Positions 22,730-34,949 of a stretch of 64,000 nucleotides of DNA are shown here, in pieces; positions within the stretch are counted from its first letter, which is position 1; the number at the start of each line of letters is the position of its first letter. The notes under the pieces are model-generated. The model was not told the DNA's origin. It did not search any database and worked only from the letters and a program-made list of their open reading frames with translations. Source of the DNA: Pleurodeles waltl (Eukaryota; Chordata; Amphibia; Caudata; Salamandridae); assembly GCF_031143425.1 (NCBI RefSeq), contig NC_090450.1, positions 216,329,442-216,393,441 on the forward strand. Reading direction: 5' to 3'. A program made the translations under genes and the position numbers.

Positions 22730-25700
22730 CTAATAAAGTTTGACGGTATCACCATAAATAGGTAGGTTGCAGTTTGATTTTCCTGGTTAGTGGGGGTTGG
22801 GATACTTTCATCTACTAATGTTCGTAATGCAGATTGCGGGTCATATTTTCTGGATGGGAAGTGGCAGTAAGATGAGACCAAGGATTACTTCCAGGGTTTA
22901 GCCTAGGATTTAGCAAGGCCGTCCTGAGATGTTGTGCCTAGGGTGACCACCGTAATTTAGATGCACAGTCCATAATTTCGAACTCCTGTTCATTTTCCGT
23001 AGTGACTTTTTTGAGGGACACAGTTTGTCTGTAATTTAGACGATGCAGGTTTACAGCCAATGCTGTGGCTGGATTTCACCCTCTAATGGCCTTTCAGTAC
23101 TATGCCCACAGCTTCAAGATTCCCTAGGATTGAATTGCATGTTCTCAGACAATCTTAGGGCTCATCACTCCCCATCATCTGAATGTTTCATTGTTGTTTT
23201 GTCCTGGAGTTACTATGGGGAGTGTGGAGTAAATCTTTACTATTTTTGCCTCTAGGTTCATCCAGCAGATTTATTCTTTCAGGCCTGCAGGAGCAATGTG
23301 GGAATGGACTTCTAGCCCGTGAACCAGCCCCTATCTGACCTACATGGAGAGCACGGATCTCAATTTCTGCAACTACATGTGAGTGAGGCCGGTTAGTTAG
23401 TGGCCACCCTTCACTATTGCCTCCTTTCCACATTTGCAATAATTGTAACATTATTTTTTTCTTTTCCTTCTCACATATTGCCATGCTCTCTTTCTCTCTC
23501 TCAGTCACTCTTACTCGCCTTCACCTCATTGCCGCCCCCACAGCCTTTCTCCCCTTAACACTGTCTCTCCCTTCTGGATTAATGTTCAGCCTTCATTTGT
23601 TTCGAGTTCAGGGACTTTAAAATACTGCTGCACGAGCAGAGGTGGGAAGGCAGCTGAAATGTCGAGCGGCATGCTCCTCGACCAAATTGTGTGATTCTAT
23701 GCAAATAATTTAATTCAAAGAGCCTCCTTTATTATTGTGGCATATGAGAGCACGTTCAAATATGACAGTCTAATTTATGATTTTGAGGAAAACGGTTTTC
23801 ACCTGTGCCTATTTGAGGAATTGATGTCGTGAGTTAAAATTCAGAGAGATGGATATATTCTCTCTTCATATGTAAGTTGCCTGTTTTTCTGCAATGGTTG
23901 TATATAGCACTGGGCTACCTTTCTTTCACTGTTTGAAATAAAATTGCAGTTTCCCCCTTCACTATAACGTTTTGTTACACCATGAACAGTAATTAAAATA
24001 ATTTTCAGCTTTCCGTATTTCCCCCTTTATTTCGTGGTAATGATCATGACCTGTTATAATGTAATGTTCCAATTTTACCTAAATTGTTTTCCATTTCCTA
24101 AATCAGGCTGCTACTGCATACAGAAGAATGGCTTGTTTTCTGGGAGCACACTTATTGTACTTGTCTACATGACAGCATGCAAAATAAACATTGAAACATT
24201 TCAGAGTACTTCTATCTGAAGGACTATTAAAGAGCAAAGACAGGGTTCATATTTTCATGTTGGAATGTGGATTTCGGTGTTTGCTTTTCCATAAAGTGCC
24301 CTACTGGGCGCAGCCTTTGTAATCCTAATGTTGTGATGAAAATGTGGAGTTTCCTGAATAAAACAAAACTTAATTCTTGAGAAACTCAAATTGCACTTTT
24401 ATATCTGGCACCCTTGACTTGGTGTGGGACTCACCAGCATATCATGTAACTCACAAAACTTTAACAGAGGAAAAAATATCGATAACTCTTTTAACAAGAT
24501 GTGCATTGGGAGTGAGAGTCATATCTACCTCTAAATTAGGAGAAGCTCAAGCGTTAAATGCCTGGAAGAAGCCAAATGGGTCCTACAATCTCCAAGGCCA
24601 CTGAGCTGAGATACAACTTTGCTTTCTGAAAGTGGTAGGGTATTCCTTTGTTTTGAGGTCTAATTTTTGATTTAAGACTAACTATCGTATTCAGTCAAGA
24701 GTAATTGTGTAGTCTACAAGAGTAATTGATTTTTTGTTTGTAATAAAATATGACTTTGAATTCTCTCACTAGCACAATTTCAAAGGGTCATTCCTGCTAC
24801 AGTCATAAAACTATGATGGCCGTAGCCCATGATGCAAGCTGACATTTGTCATTTGAGCTTCTGTGCACCCTAGCCCCCCCGGTTTTCAAGGCCTTTATTT
24901 TTCACAAACTCTAGCTGATATAAACATTGTAGTTCAAACAGAGATGGTAATACATTGAACTGCATATTCTGAGACAGCTAGGGTTGAAAGCAATTAATTC
25001 CTTGGAATGGTAACGTCTTCCATACATTTTGTTTTTCAATCCAGGACTAGTTATATGTCTGATACAACACCACAAAATATACTGACGAGAAAGCCGAGGT
25101 TATATTTGTTATTGCTAACCCTCATAGCAGCGCATTAAAACTGGCCATATTTATCTTACAGTGTAATAATGCTTTGTGGTCAATTATTTAAAAAAACTGA
25201 AATTCTTAATGCTTTATTAGAAATACCTACTCAAACAAGAGATGCAATTTGTACAAGGGGCCCTGTCACCATTCTCCTCTCGCCAGTGTTTGCTTCTCCA
25301 TCCTCCAGCCACTGGAATTCTGACGATACACTTTCAATGTCTGGGAAGCTATCCTCATCATCCATCTTGTGCCAGGTCAAACCAAGGGCATCCCAATCGG
25401 TTACACTCTGTTTTATAATGTATACTGTGAGCAAACTGGAGGTTTAAAACCAGAAAACATTTGATTAAGTGTTTGCAGAATCCTCTTTTATACATGTATA
25501 AAATGTATATCCATGCATTTTCCCACATTGCAATGAGTGCAGCCTAAAGTTCTTGATATTTCTCGACATATGTGCGTGCCATTACTTTTCACTTCCAACC
25601 TTTGAGCTGATCAACTGGCCTGGTTGGAGTTGTGTCTAGCAGTAGCTAGCATGCAAAAAGTGACCTTTAATTAAAACTTTTGATTTCTGTCTCTCCTTTT

Positions 25701-27007
25701 CTCTTTGAAATGACCTTCTCCCTCCCTTCTATTCTCTGCATGCTTCTTCTCTGAGCTCAACCCCCTGTCACAAGCATATCAGCCTTATTTCTGCCAACTG
25801 CCCACAGCTCATTTACAAGGTCACAACCTCTCCTCCTTCCACTGAAAGCCACACCCCTGCAGCCTTGCAATGACTAATCTTCTCTAGCTCATCTGTTGAT
25901 CTACCAACAATGTGCATGGGCTCACATAGCTCCCTCCCTCCACTAATGATCACAACTAACTCCTATTCATTTAATTCACCACAAAGAAACTGGAGTGAAT
26001 GCATAGAATCGTTTGCTTTGGTGCAGAAGACCCATCCCAGTAGCCAACAACAACTGAGAAAGCTGGGCTAACCAGGAAACCTAGGTTTGGGAGCAGCGTA
26101 CTGTCCAGTGTAAAGCACTTCAGCGTCTCACCAGGGGTAGTCGATGTGTAATGTAAATGCATTTGCCATATTTACAGTCAGGAAATGATCTGTACAAAAC
26201 CCTTTTGTGTTTGATTTAACAGAAAATAATGTTGCTCCACCTATAGGATTCTAGCCCACATGTAAGTTACACATAACGACTGACTACTTCACTAGTGCCA
26301 TTTCTGTTATGGTAGGGGAGTAGGAATGTTTTTAAGCTCATGTTCAAAATCTATCACTTTTAATACATGCCCATCAATGCAATGTAGCTAGGCTGTAGAT
26401 GTCCTATTATGCTGTTGCTGCCAAGGTCAATTTGGGTAAAGGAGAAGCATTCTATATAGGACTGGGACATTCCATTCCAGGAAAGTGTATTATCGGTGGT
26501 GGATGAGGTCCATCTTGGATAGGGAAAAGTATGAGTCCCCTTCTGCCAGTGGCTAACTTCACTGTGAGTGACTGCATTTGTCCCTTTTACAAGCAGCACA
26601 GCCATACACAAAGGAGTCCCCTTCAGTACAAAGGACTATTCTGGTCACTTGGCCTTTTTGATACCCAAAAGTAGTTTTGCTATTATCCATTTTTGTTATA
26701 TTGATGAGGGACCAGTATCTGCCCCAGTAGTAAGGTTTAACAAAAACTTTGACAAAACATAAATGGGATTGACAAAGTCAAATGGTTACAGCCACTCCCA
26801 AACCTACTGGCCTTTCCAATTTATGTTTCTTTTGTCATCAGTCATTGTAAAAAGGTCCTTATGTTCTGTTCCTCAGAAGATTTCTGACCAATGCTGCTCC
26901 TAATTAACAATGATTTCAATCAATTGTAAGCAGAGCTTTTGTCAAAAATAAAGCTTATTTCTTTTTACTCATCACAACTCATACAATGGTAGCAAAGTAA
27001 ACATTGT
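22730..27007. other. No gene recognised
   Basis: Over 4 kb of AT-rich sequence with only short ORFs (up to 106 codons) and no domain signatures. There is a long CT-rich patch near 23.46-23.51 kb and another near 25.68-25.76 kb. No LTR, tRNA or rRNA was seen. It could be unique intergenic or intronic sequence. Confidence 0.4.
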
Positions 27008-27640
27008 GGTCCATATTTATCATCTAGTTGCATCACACTTGCACCACTCAACAGGGTGCAAGCACGATGTAACTATTAAGTTTTATTTGTCAAGCCATGG
27101 AAGGCCACCTTGCATGGCCCTGAGTGGCTTGATAAATCTGGAGTAACACAATTCAGCACAAAGTATTGCGTTGAGTTACTCTGCCCAGAGGGGGCCTTCA
27201 GTGGGTGATGCGTGAGTGTTCCAATGCAACACCCGTGGATTTTAACGCATTCTCAGATATACCTCCGCTACCTGGAAATATGCCAAAACTGCTATGTCTC
27301 CCCACGTCAGGCGTAACGAGGAGAAATATGTTTAATTCTCATCATTATTTTCCACTTTCCATTTTGCAGCACACATGGAAAGAGGAAAATGCCTCAGGGG
27401 ATTGTTGTGCAGGAAGGTGCCATTCCCACACAAAACAATCATGCTTACAATGCAGGCACCCTTGCACCAGGGTACAAGGGTGCCTGTGTTGACACTACGC
27501 AGTACATTGTACGCCAGCACTGGGAAAACTTGAATGTGCCTTATAATGTTAAATGCAGTGCATTATTGGCCTTTTTCCATCACACAGTTCAGCACAGCAA
27601 AGCAAGGTGGTTTGCTGTGCTGCACTGCATGACTACTTGA
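27008..27640. mobile_element. Non-autonomous DNA element, relative of the 4.9-kb copy
   Basis: It begins GGTCCATATTTATCATC and contains a palindromic pair around GCCATGGAAGGCC / GGCCCTGAGTGGC near 27.09-27.13 kb. The landmarks then follow the 4,900-5,511 copy: a GGAGAAATATGTTT-like tract, GCAGCACACATGGAAAGAGG, a hairpin on GGCACCCTTGCACC / GGGTACAAGGGTGCC, and a GCACAGCAAAGCAAGGTGG phrase near the end. No transposase is present. The right edge is approximate. Confidence 0.5.
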
Positions 27641-28079
27641 CAATGCAGGTAGGTGCGGATCCATTCTTGTCCTTATGTATAAGTTTTGATTAGTATTGAA
27701 ACTATCCTCTCACTACTGAAAAGACACTGCTTGACTAGGTTAATATTGTGCCAGAGGGAACTAATGTGTCATCAATCTTTCTTTTCCAAGGTATTATTTG
27801 CTGAGACAGATCAATAGTATCCTGTTTGAGCATCCTTCTTGCAAAACTTTTAATCCTGAACCCCTGTTCTTTCTAGTCATGTATTTTCACTATATGGTTC
27901 GATTAAACTATTCATCAGGAAACTAAAAGGATCACACATTTTCCAGGGACCATTGGGGCACATCATGGGGATCAGGACTCATTCCAGCAGAGGCCAGCTC
28001 CCAAAATTAATTATGGTGAGCTATTCATCCAAGCTGGACAAGGTTCCTTTGTGAGTGCTGCAGGTAGGGCACTTTGAAG
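27641..28079. other. No recognisable feature
   Basis: Nothing that I can assign; no ORF above background. Confidence 0.35.
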
Positions 28080-28659
28080 TGCAATCATGGCAGGGCACAT
28101 CTCACCGATCCTGTTAGGAAGACCCCGTCCCCTCAAACCTAGACTTCTTTTGTCTCATTGTCTGGAAGGAATACTTAATTCACAACAGAAGAGCCATTCA
28201 AGGGCATGTGACCCAGGACACTGGCAGAAAGTGCTTTTGGTTTGAGCAAAAAATGCCAACTTTCTAAAAGTTGCGTTTTCAAAGTTATACGTTACATTTT
28301 TACTTTACCATTAAAGAAGTGTTTAAATTGCAATTATTTTGAGTAGAGACAGTTTTTCATTTTCTTGTCACAAACTGAAGTTAGCACTTGATAAATGTAA
28401 TAAGATAACCCTATGTTAGTGTAAAAATGTCTCTAGGAGTCTTTCACCATCAGGACATGTAAACACTTTTTAAATACCATGCACCCTGCCCTATAAGACT
28501 TTAAGGCTTATCTTAGGGGTGACGTATAAGTATTAAAAAGAAGGTTTAGGCCTGACAAAAGGTATATTTTGCTAGGTCAAAATGGCAGCTTAAAGATGTA
28601 CTACAGCCTGCAGTGGTAGGTCTGAGACATTTTTGCAAGGCTAATTTCGTGGGTGGCAC

Positions 28660-29432
28660 TGAAGAACCAGAACCTTATGGGCCTGGCGGCGCAGGGTACG
28701 CCTGAAATCTCCTTGGATTCACCTGCCTCAACTAACAGAGACACGGGACACTCTGTCAGGCGTAAAAGATCAGATTTTATTAGCTGCAGCTAGTACAGTT
28801 GTCCAAGAAGTACACAAGGTATGTTCTCAGGAGACTGCCACTTTACTTTGTGGCGCACAATCTTATATACCGTATAAAAACATTTATTAACTACATACAC
28901 TCCCAGAACACATAGAAAGGAGCCAGTAAGAATGATGTAAAGATAGAGCAGAGTCAATAGAAATGTCGGAAAACAAGACAGAACAAAGTATCAAGTGACT
29001 TAAGGTTGCCTCCCCTCCAGCTGTGTTTGTCACCCCTCCCTTGAACTAATTCATTAACCGATCCACAACGAAGTTTGCATGTGGTGCGATAAGTTTGTGT
29101 GCGTTTGGAAGACAGTTGTGAAATGAGAGAATACTAGCAAAGGACAGCGAAGGCCAGACGATAAGATAAGATCGGCGGAGAATAGTGTGAGCCTACAGAT
29201 AGTTGAAACAAGGATTAGAAAACCAGACAGGGATTAGTGTACTCGGTCAGACCTTAATACCAGTCTTGTAAAGATAGAGGCAGAAGGCTGTTTTGAACAC
29301 CATGTTGCAGAATAAGCAGAAAAGGCAGAATGGACTTCGTTCGCTGTGCTGCCTGAGTGAAGGCAACATAAAATGGCGGCGGGCCACAAAATGGCGGGTC
29401 GATACGATCGTATTAAAAATCGAATTTCCTCA
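28660..29432 (-). repeat. ERV2 3' LTR
   Basis: 773 bp, identical to the 5' copy. On the minus strand it reads TGAGGAAATTCG...GGTTCTTCA. TATATAAG is at 28862-28869, AATAAA at 28776-28781, and two YY1-like sites (CCGCCATTTT) are at 29370-29379 and 29388-29397, near the U3 start. Confidence 0.98.
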
Positions 29433-29444
29433 GACCCTCCTTTT
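29433..29444 (-). other. ERV2 polypurine tract
   Basis: The minus strand reads AAAAGGAGGGTC immediately before the 3' LTR. This is the plus-strand DNA primer. Confidence 0.85.
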
Positions 29445-29476
29445 GCCAGAACTCAGGCAAGATACACAAACTCATG

Positions 29477-30991
29477 TTAATCTGAGTCGATGTCTATGGC
29501 CATGAGGTCATCAAGCTGTTGCTGTACCATCATTTTGATATTCTCTGCTCTTTGTGACTTGGGTTTGGGAATACATGCAGTAGCACATAGGTTGCAGACG
29601 GCAGGACCGCAGTGCATACAAAGACAACAAGAGAATATAAAAGCTAAAATTACTCCAAAGAATGTCAATACCTTCCAACCCCATTTGGACAGTAATCCCC
29701 AAAACCACTCTGAAAAGGACCAATCTCCTTCGTCCTGATGAATCGACTCGGAGATTATGTGTAACTTAGAGATAGCTTGGTATACTGTCGGAGCGTCATT
29801 AGGTATGAAAATACAGCAACTTGATCCGATCAATTTGCATACTCCACCACGGTCCGCAAGAACAAAGTCTAAGGCAACACGGTTCTGCAAGGTCATAAGA
29901 CGATCAGCCTGTAGTTCAGCTGTAATGTTACTTAAAGCTCCTACAGTGATGTCTATGGTGGTTTCTACGACACGAACCAATTGCCTTATATTTCTGCTGT
30001 TGGCCATTGGACCCCAGAAGGGAAGAAATCCTTTGAGGAAATCTCCTCCCTCTTGTCCTGCTGTGTCTTTCGAATCCACAATCCCTCTGCCATATCTATT
30101 TTTATGATGGTTCGCAGGAGCGGTGTATGTAGGGGGAAGAAGAAAGGCTATATAACAAGTACCAGAAAAATCAGCTGGCAACCATGTATAAGCCCTATCG
30201 TGGCAAACGAAGTATGTACCTTGAGATGGTACTAACGGCGGTGAATTCAGGGCTGAATAAACATATGTATGGGAACATAAACTTTCTCTTTGTCCGGTGT
30301 TTGGAGTTCTACCATTTATTTGCAGACAGAAATTTCCTTGTTGGGGTATGACCCGTATCGGAGGAGATTTTCCTTGCTCAATCTTATCATTGAGGCTGGA
30401 AATGTAATTAGTTATGTTCCAATTGGTATATGCTTTTCTTTCATCTATGGAATCTTCACTTTTTTCCATGATTTTAGCCATAGCTACCATTCCCTTTATC
30501 AATAAACTATGACTAAAATCTGAACCAACACTATGTGAACTGACAGGTTGTTTAATTTTACTTTGATATGCATTATTGAAAATGACAAAATAAGCCCAAG
30601 CGGAACCTTCATAGGAGAATGGAAGAACTAAATATGGCATTCCATTTTCTACTGTATGTGGTATGAGTCCACACACCCAACAGTCAGTTGTATTGATCAC
30701 TAACTGATGTTGATGTAACAACTGGACGAAGGAATTGTTAAAGTATTCAGTTCTTCTGATGAGTTCATGCTGGGGGAGAGTGTGAAATAGGTGCGGAGAG
30801 ATAGTAGAAGAAGATGTAGAGGTAGGAGAAGAGACAACTTTTTGCTGCAGAGTAATAGTGATCCAGTTTACAGATGCCAAAAGAATACACGACAATATAA
30901 TGACGCATAGAGCAATACTACAACGACTACATATTTCTTTACAATTATTCTTTACATTTTTACATTCTCTTTTATTGAATGTTGCCTCCAT
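29477..30991 (-). CDS. env: ERV2 envelope glycoprotein precursor (SU-TM)
   Basis: About 504 residues from the first ATG (30989-30991; good context, A at -3 and G at +4). The open frame extends further up to a GTG at 31039, just after an in-frame stop, so ATG is the better start. A short basic N-region is followed by a hydrophobic leader (about residues 23-46). The surface part has four N-glycosylation sequons and a CWVC motif (residues ~104-107), the CXXC type that in gamma-type envelopes links SU to TM. An RYGR furin-type site lies at ~299-302. TM has heptads, an LQNRVALD segment, and CX6CC (29813-29839), then a membrane segment and a cysteine-rich, partly acidic tail. It is likely made from a spliced mRNA. 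The SU is short compared with typical gammaretroviruses. Confidence 0.92.
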   Translation of the reverse strand: MEATFNKRECKNVKNNCKEICSRCSIALCVIILSCILLASVNWITITLQQKVVSSPTSTSSSTISPHLFHTLPQHELIRRTEYFNNSFVQLLHQHQLVINTTDCWVCGLIPHTVENGMPYLVLPFSYEGSAWAYFVIFNNAYQSKIKQPVSSHSVGSDFSHSLLIKGMVAMAKIMEKSEDSIDERKAYTNWNITNYISSLNDKIEQGKSPPIRVIPQQGNFCLQINGRTPNTGQRESLCSHTYVYSALNSPPLVPSQGTYFVCHDRAYTWLPADFSGTCYIAFLLPPTYTAPANHHKNRYGRGIVDSKDTAGQEGGDFLKGFLPFWGPMANSRNIRQLVRVVETTIDITVGALSNITAELQADRLMTLQNRVALDFVLADRGGVCKLIGSSCCIFIPNDAPTVYQAISKLHIISESIHQDEGDWSFSEWFWGLLSKWGWKVLTFFGVILAFIFSCCLCMHCGPAVCNLCATACIPKPKSQRAENIKMMVQQQLDDLMAIDIDSD

Positions 30992-31124
30992 CTTTCTAAG
31001 TGGATGCTCACGGCAATCTTCCTCAATCACTGTAGTCACGATTATCTACCGTCCTATGACACTGTGAGGTCCTGCAGGCCTATTGCCACTTACTCAGGTC
31101 GTGACTAAGACTCCTACCGTGACC

Positions 31125-31160
31125 CTGCAACCGGGATAGAGTACTACATAGGAGAGAAAG
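31125..31160 (-). promoter_or_regulatory. Candidate env splice acceptors
   Basis: Immediately after the pol stop the minus strand reads CTTTCTCTCCTATGTAG, a pyrimidine tract ending in AG (31144-31145). A second candidate, TCTATCCCGGTTGCAG, ends at 31125. Both lie upstream of the env ATG and could pair with the leader donor. Which is used cannot be told from sequence. Confidence 0.45.
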
Positions 31161-34100
31161 TTACAAGTTCTTTGGTCTTGGTCTCAAATTATAGCGTTCT
31201 TGTCCAGAGGCAGTCTGGTTTTGAAACAATGTTCCTGGATTTGTCGTGTTCAAGCGACGATGCGATGGTATTGCTTCTTGAAGGATGTCGTCGTCCTCTT
31301 TCTCAGAAAGTGTTCCAATTAGACGCGCATCACTGAATGGTACAAATTGCGGAACTTTCTCACTTTCAGAGTCACTGATGCCTCTACGGACCCACTGATC
31401 GAAAGGCAAGGGCAAAGGCACTTTCTTGCAGTGCACGGCATGCACCCAGTTTTTCTTTCCTTCGACTTTAACTGCTGTTCTTGTGGTCAAAAGAACCAGG
31501 CGTGGCTCTCTCCATCTGGGCTCCAAATTTCTCTGTCGTTGGAAATTTTTCGTGCAGACCCAGTCACCTGGTCGGATGGAATGACCTGGGTCTGTGGAAG
31601 CCTCTGGTAGAGCACTCTGAACCTGTTGATGAAGAACACGCAATTTAGTTGTAAGGTCATGCAAGTAGTCAATCAACATCGGGTATGGCAAGTCTGAGTA
31701 TTTCTTAGGGCGAGGAACTCCCCATACATTAGCTGGGCGACCAAATATCACTTCGTAAGGGCTAAGCCCCAAACGAGAGTGTACTGCTGTTCTGGTGGAC
31801 AGAAGAGCCAATGGTAAAGCATCAGGCCAATTAAGTCCTGTGCTAGCTTGCACCTTAGCAATTTTAAGCTTCAAGGTTCCATTGTAGCATTCTACTAAAC
31901 CAGCCGACTGTGGGTGATTCGCCGCGTGGAACTTCTGTTTTATGCCAAGACCTGCACAAACTTTTTGCATGACTTGACCCACAAATTCGCTCCCATTGTC
32001 ACTCCAGACAATGCGCGGCAAACCAAACCTAGGGAAGAATTCTTTCAAAAGTATTTTGGCAGTTGATAAAGCAGTATTGTCCTTCAGAGGGTAGGCTTCT
32101 ACCCATCTAGAAAAAGCACATACTACCACCAGAACATATTTGAGGTTGTTGCATCGTTCCATGTGAATATAATCGATCTGCAACACCTCAAATGGATATG
32201 TTGGAGGAGCAAAATGACCTGCTGGAGTTGGGGTTCCCTTTCCCGGATTGTACATCAAGCAAACAATACAATGTTTTTTTACATTATTTGCACACTTTGG
32301 GATCCCCTCATTTTGCCACACTGGAGCCAGAAGTTTACATATTCCTTTTGCACTTAGGTGAGCTGGACCATGTGCCATAGTAACTACAGGTAGTACATAA
32401 GCATCTGGTAACAGCCAACGTTGATGTTCTGATAATTCAACCCAACATCCCATCTCATCTAACATTCCTGTACTTTCCTTCCACTTTTTCAACTCATTCT
32501 CCGTAGCCTCTCCTTGAATTGATTTCACACTCTCTACTGTATCTTCACACATTCCCTTTTCTCTTACGCAGTTTGCGGGACCTACAACATACATTCGACT
32601 TGTGTTGTCTCTGGCTGTCTTTTTCGCTACCTCATCTGCAAATGCATTTCCTCGACCAACATCGTCCACAATCTTTTTGTGTGCACTACACTTCACAATC
32701 GCTATCTGAGTAGGCATTGTAAGTGACTCAAGAAGTTCAGTCACTAATTGACCATGTTGTATCTTAGTACCATGGGAAGTAAAGAATCCTCTTTCCTTCC
32801 ATAAGCGGCCAAAGTTAAACGCTACACCAAAAGCGTATTGGCTATCAGTGTACACGTTCACTCTTTTTCCTTTGGATAACACACACTCTCTAGTTAAGGC
32901 TATCAATTCAGCTGCCTGAGCTGAATTATGTCTAATGCGTGCTGTCTCCACAATCGTATGCAAAGTGGTAATAGCGTAGGCTGAAACTGTATCTCCATTC
33001 GGGAGCTTGAAACAAGAACCATCTACCCATAGTGTTCCATCTGGATTCACCAATGGCGTGTCTTTTAGGTCAATTCTACCCTTAGTCTCTTCTTCAGTAC
33101 GGAGAAAACAATCATGCTGTTCAGAGTCATCTCTCTCTTCTGGAAGAGGCAACAAAGTAGCTGGATTCAGGGTATTACATCGTTTGATGTGTATGTGACT
33201 AGCCAAAAGCGTCAGCTCATATCCGGACAACCGAGCACTCGTAAGATGCTGCGTTTTTGTCCTATTTAGTAAAATATCCACTGCATGTGGCACCATAACA
33301 ATGAGAGTATTATCTAGCACTACTCCAGCAGACTGTCGAATAGAAATTGCTGCTGCCGCTGTCGCCTTAAGACAACTAGGCAATGCTTTAGCTACTGGAT
33401 CTAACGTAGCTGAGAAATATGCGCATGGTCGCTGTTGATCTCCAAAACGCTGTGTTAAGACTGACAATGCACAACCCTCTCTTTCGTGGACATAGAGCGT
33501 AAAGGGCTTACTGTAATCAGGAGTGCCCAATACAGGAGCAGAACACAAAGCAATACGCAAATCAGTAAAACTCTTCTGACACTCGTCAGTCCACGGAAGA
33601 GGCTGAGGCGTATCTTTTAAAGTTAGCGCCAACAGCGGTTTAGCCAATAAAGAGAAACTCGGAATCCACTGTCTACAATAAGAAGTAATGCCCAAAAAGG
33701 CACGTACCTCTCTTTGTGTGGATGGCACTGACATTTGTGCAATTGCCTGAATTCGTTCGGGGGTCAATCGTCGTCCCTCCTTTGACAAGAGATGACCCAA
33801 ATAAGTCACCTCGCGACAGACATATTGTAATTTAGAAGGAGAAACCTTGTGATTCAGATCAAACAAATGACGCAACAGTGCAACGGTCACGTTTTTGCAA
33901 ATCTCCTCTGAATCAGCTGCAACTAATAAGTCATCCATGTACTGAATGAGAGCGGCACCGGACGGTAAGGAAAAGGCATCAAGATGACATTTTAGAGCTT
34001 GACTGTAAACAGAGGGACTTTCACAATAACCTTGAGGTGCGCGTTTAAACCGGAAGCTTCGGCCTCCGAGGGAAAAACCAAAAATATCTCTACTCTCTTC

Positions 34101-34949
34101 GGCGATGGGAATACTAAAGAAAGCATTCTTTAAATCGATAACTGAAAACCAAGTCGCTGTAGAAGGTATCATCGTCAACAGAGCAGTGATATCTGGGACT
34201 ACAGGAAACTGCGGTACGACAATCTTGTTTACCTCCCGAAGATCAATTACAAAACGATAAACAGGAGGCTGAGAAGGATCAGTGCGTTTAAGAACCGGAA
34301 GAACAGGACTGTTACATGTATTTCCTCTCGTTTCCTCAACCACACCCTTCTGAATCAAATCATGGACAATTTCCAGAAGTGCTTTCTCACCTTCAGTAGA
34401 GATTCTGTATTGCGGAATACGTGGCATTTCAGCATTGGGCTTAAGAGTAACAACATAAGGTGGGATCTCAAGACAACGAACGTCATTCGGACCCGTAGCC
34501 CAAAGCGTTTCGGGAAGAGAAAGCAATTCAGGTGGGAATTGATCTTTTGATAAGTACATTGGACTAGTCATTTTCTGTCCTAGAGTGAGGTATACACCAG
34601 AAGGTGAACAATATATCGTAGCATGCATTCTTTTTAATAGATCTAAACCCAACAGATTTTCACCACAACCATTCGTCAGAAGAAGCGGAGCTTCTAAATC
34701 ATAAGGGCCTATTGAAACAGGCAAAGGGCAAGAAACTGGATTGCGAACAGGGGCTCCAGAAAATCCTACAGATACATTCGTTAAGCCAGACAAAGGTGCG
34801 CCAGGGAGTTTAGAATGAATGATAGAGCTTCTCATGGCACCAGTATCTAAAAGAAATGGCTCTGAAACACCCATTGTAGTGACATTAACATAAGGTCCAT
34901 TCTGATCCACTGGAATTGACGTAACCCCCTTACTTTGTCCATGGCTGTC
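31161..34949 (-). CDS. pol: ERV2 Pol: protease, RT, RNase H, integrase
   Basis: Open for about 1,262 codons from the gag amber codon to the stop at 31161, in the same frame as gag. Expressed presumably as Gag-Pol by readthrough. Numbering from the first Met (34910): protease LLDTGA at 22-25; RT palm with YMDD at 324-327 (33930-33941); RNase H with WVDGS at ~630 and YTDSQ downstream; integrase zinc-binding HX3H...CX2C at ~838-875; catalytic D913, D971 and E1007 with 35 residues between the last two; and a C-terminal LEPRWREP...VLLTT phrase like that of gammaretroviral integrases. All catalytic residues are intact. The protein ends in a charged tail overlapping nothing; env begins about 170 bp downstream. 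Confidence 0.96.
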   Translation of the reverse strand, partial: DSHGQSKGVTSIPVDQNGPYVNVTTMGVSEPFLLDTGAMRSSIIHSKLPGAPLSGLTNVSVGFSGAPVRNPVSCPLPVSIGPYDLEAPLLLTNGCGENLLGLDLLKRMHATIYCSPSGVYLTLGQKMTSPMYLSKDQFPPELLSLPETLWATGPNDVRCLEIPPYVVTLKPNAEMPRIPQYRISTEGEKALLEIVHDLIQKGVVEETRGNTCNSPVLPVLKRTDPSQPPVYRFVIDLREVNKIVVPQFPVVPDITALLTMIPSTATWFSVIDLKNAFFSIPIAEESRDIFGFSLGGRSFRFKRAPQGYCESPSVYSQALKCHLDAFSLPSGAALIQYMDDLLVAADSEEICKNVTVALLRHLFDLNHKVSPSKLQYVCREVTYLGHLLSKEGRRLTPERIQAIAQMSVPSTQREVRAFLGITSYCRQWIPSFSLLAKPLLALTLKDTPQPLPWTDECQKSFTDLRIALCSAPVLGTPDYSKPFTLYVHEREGCALSVLTQRFGDQQRPCAYFSATLDPVAKALPSCLKATAAAAISIRQSAGVVLDNTLIVMVPHAVDILLNRTKTQHLTSARLSGYELTLLASHIHIKRCNTLNPATLLPLPEERDDSEQHDCFLRTEEETKGRIDLKDTPLVNPDGTLWVDGSCFKLPNGDTVSAYAITTLHTIVETARIRHNSAQAAELIALTRECVLSKGKRVNVYTDSQYAFGVAFNFGRLWKERGFFTSHGTKIQHGQLVTELLESLTMPTQIAIVKCSAHKKIVDDVGRGNAFADEVAKKTARDNTSRMYVVGPANCVREKGMCEDTVESVKSIQGEATENELKKWKESTGMLDEMGCWVELSEHQRWLLPDAYVLPVVTMAHGPAHLSAKGICKLLAPVWQNEGIPKCANNVKKHCIVCLMYNPGKGTPTPAGHFAPPTYPFEVLQIDYIHMERCNNLKYVLVVVCAFSRWVEAYPLKDNTALSTAKILLKEFFPRFGLPRIVWSDNGSEFVGQVMQKVCAGLGIKQKFHAANHPQSAGLVECYNGTLKLKIAKVQASTGLNWPDALPLALLSTRTAVHSRLGLSPYEVIFGRPANVWGVPRPKKYSDLPYPMLIDYLHDLTTKLRVLHQQVQSALPEASTDPGHSIRPGDWVCTKNFQRQRNLEPRWREPRLVLLTTRTAVKVEGKKNWVHAVHCKKVPLPLPFDQWVRRGISDSESEKVPQFVPFSDARLIGTLSEKEDDDILQEAIPSHRRLNTTNPGTLFQNQTASGQERYNLRPRPKNL

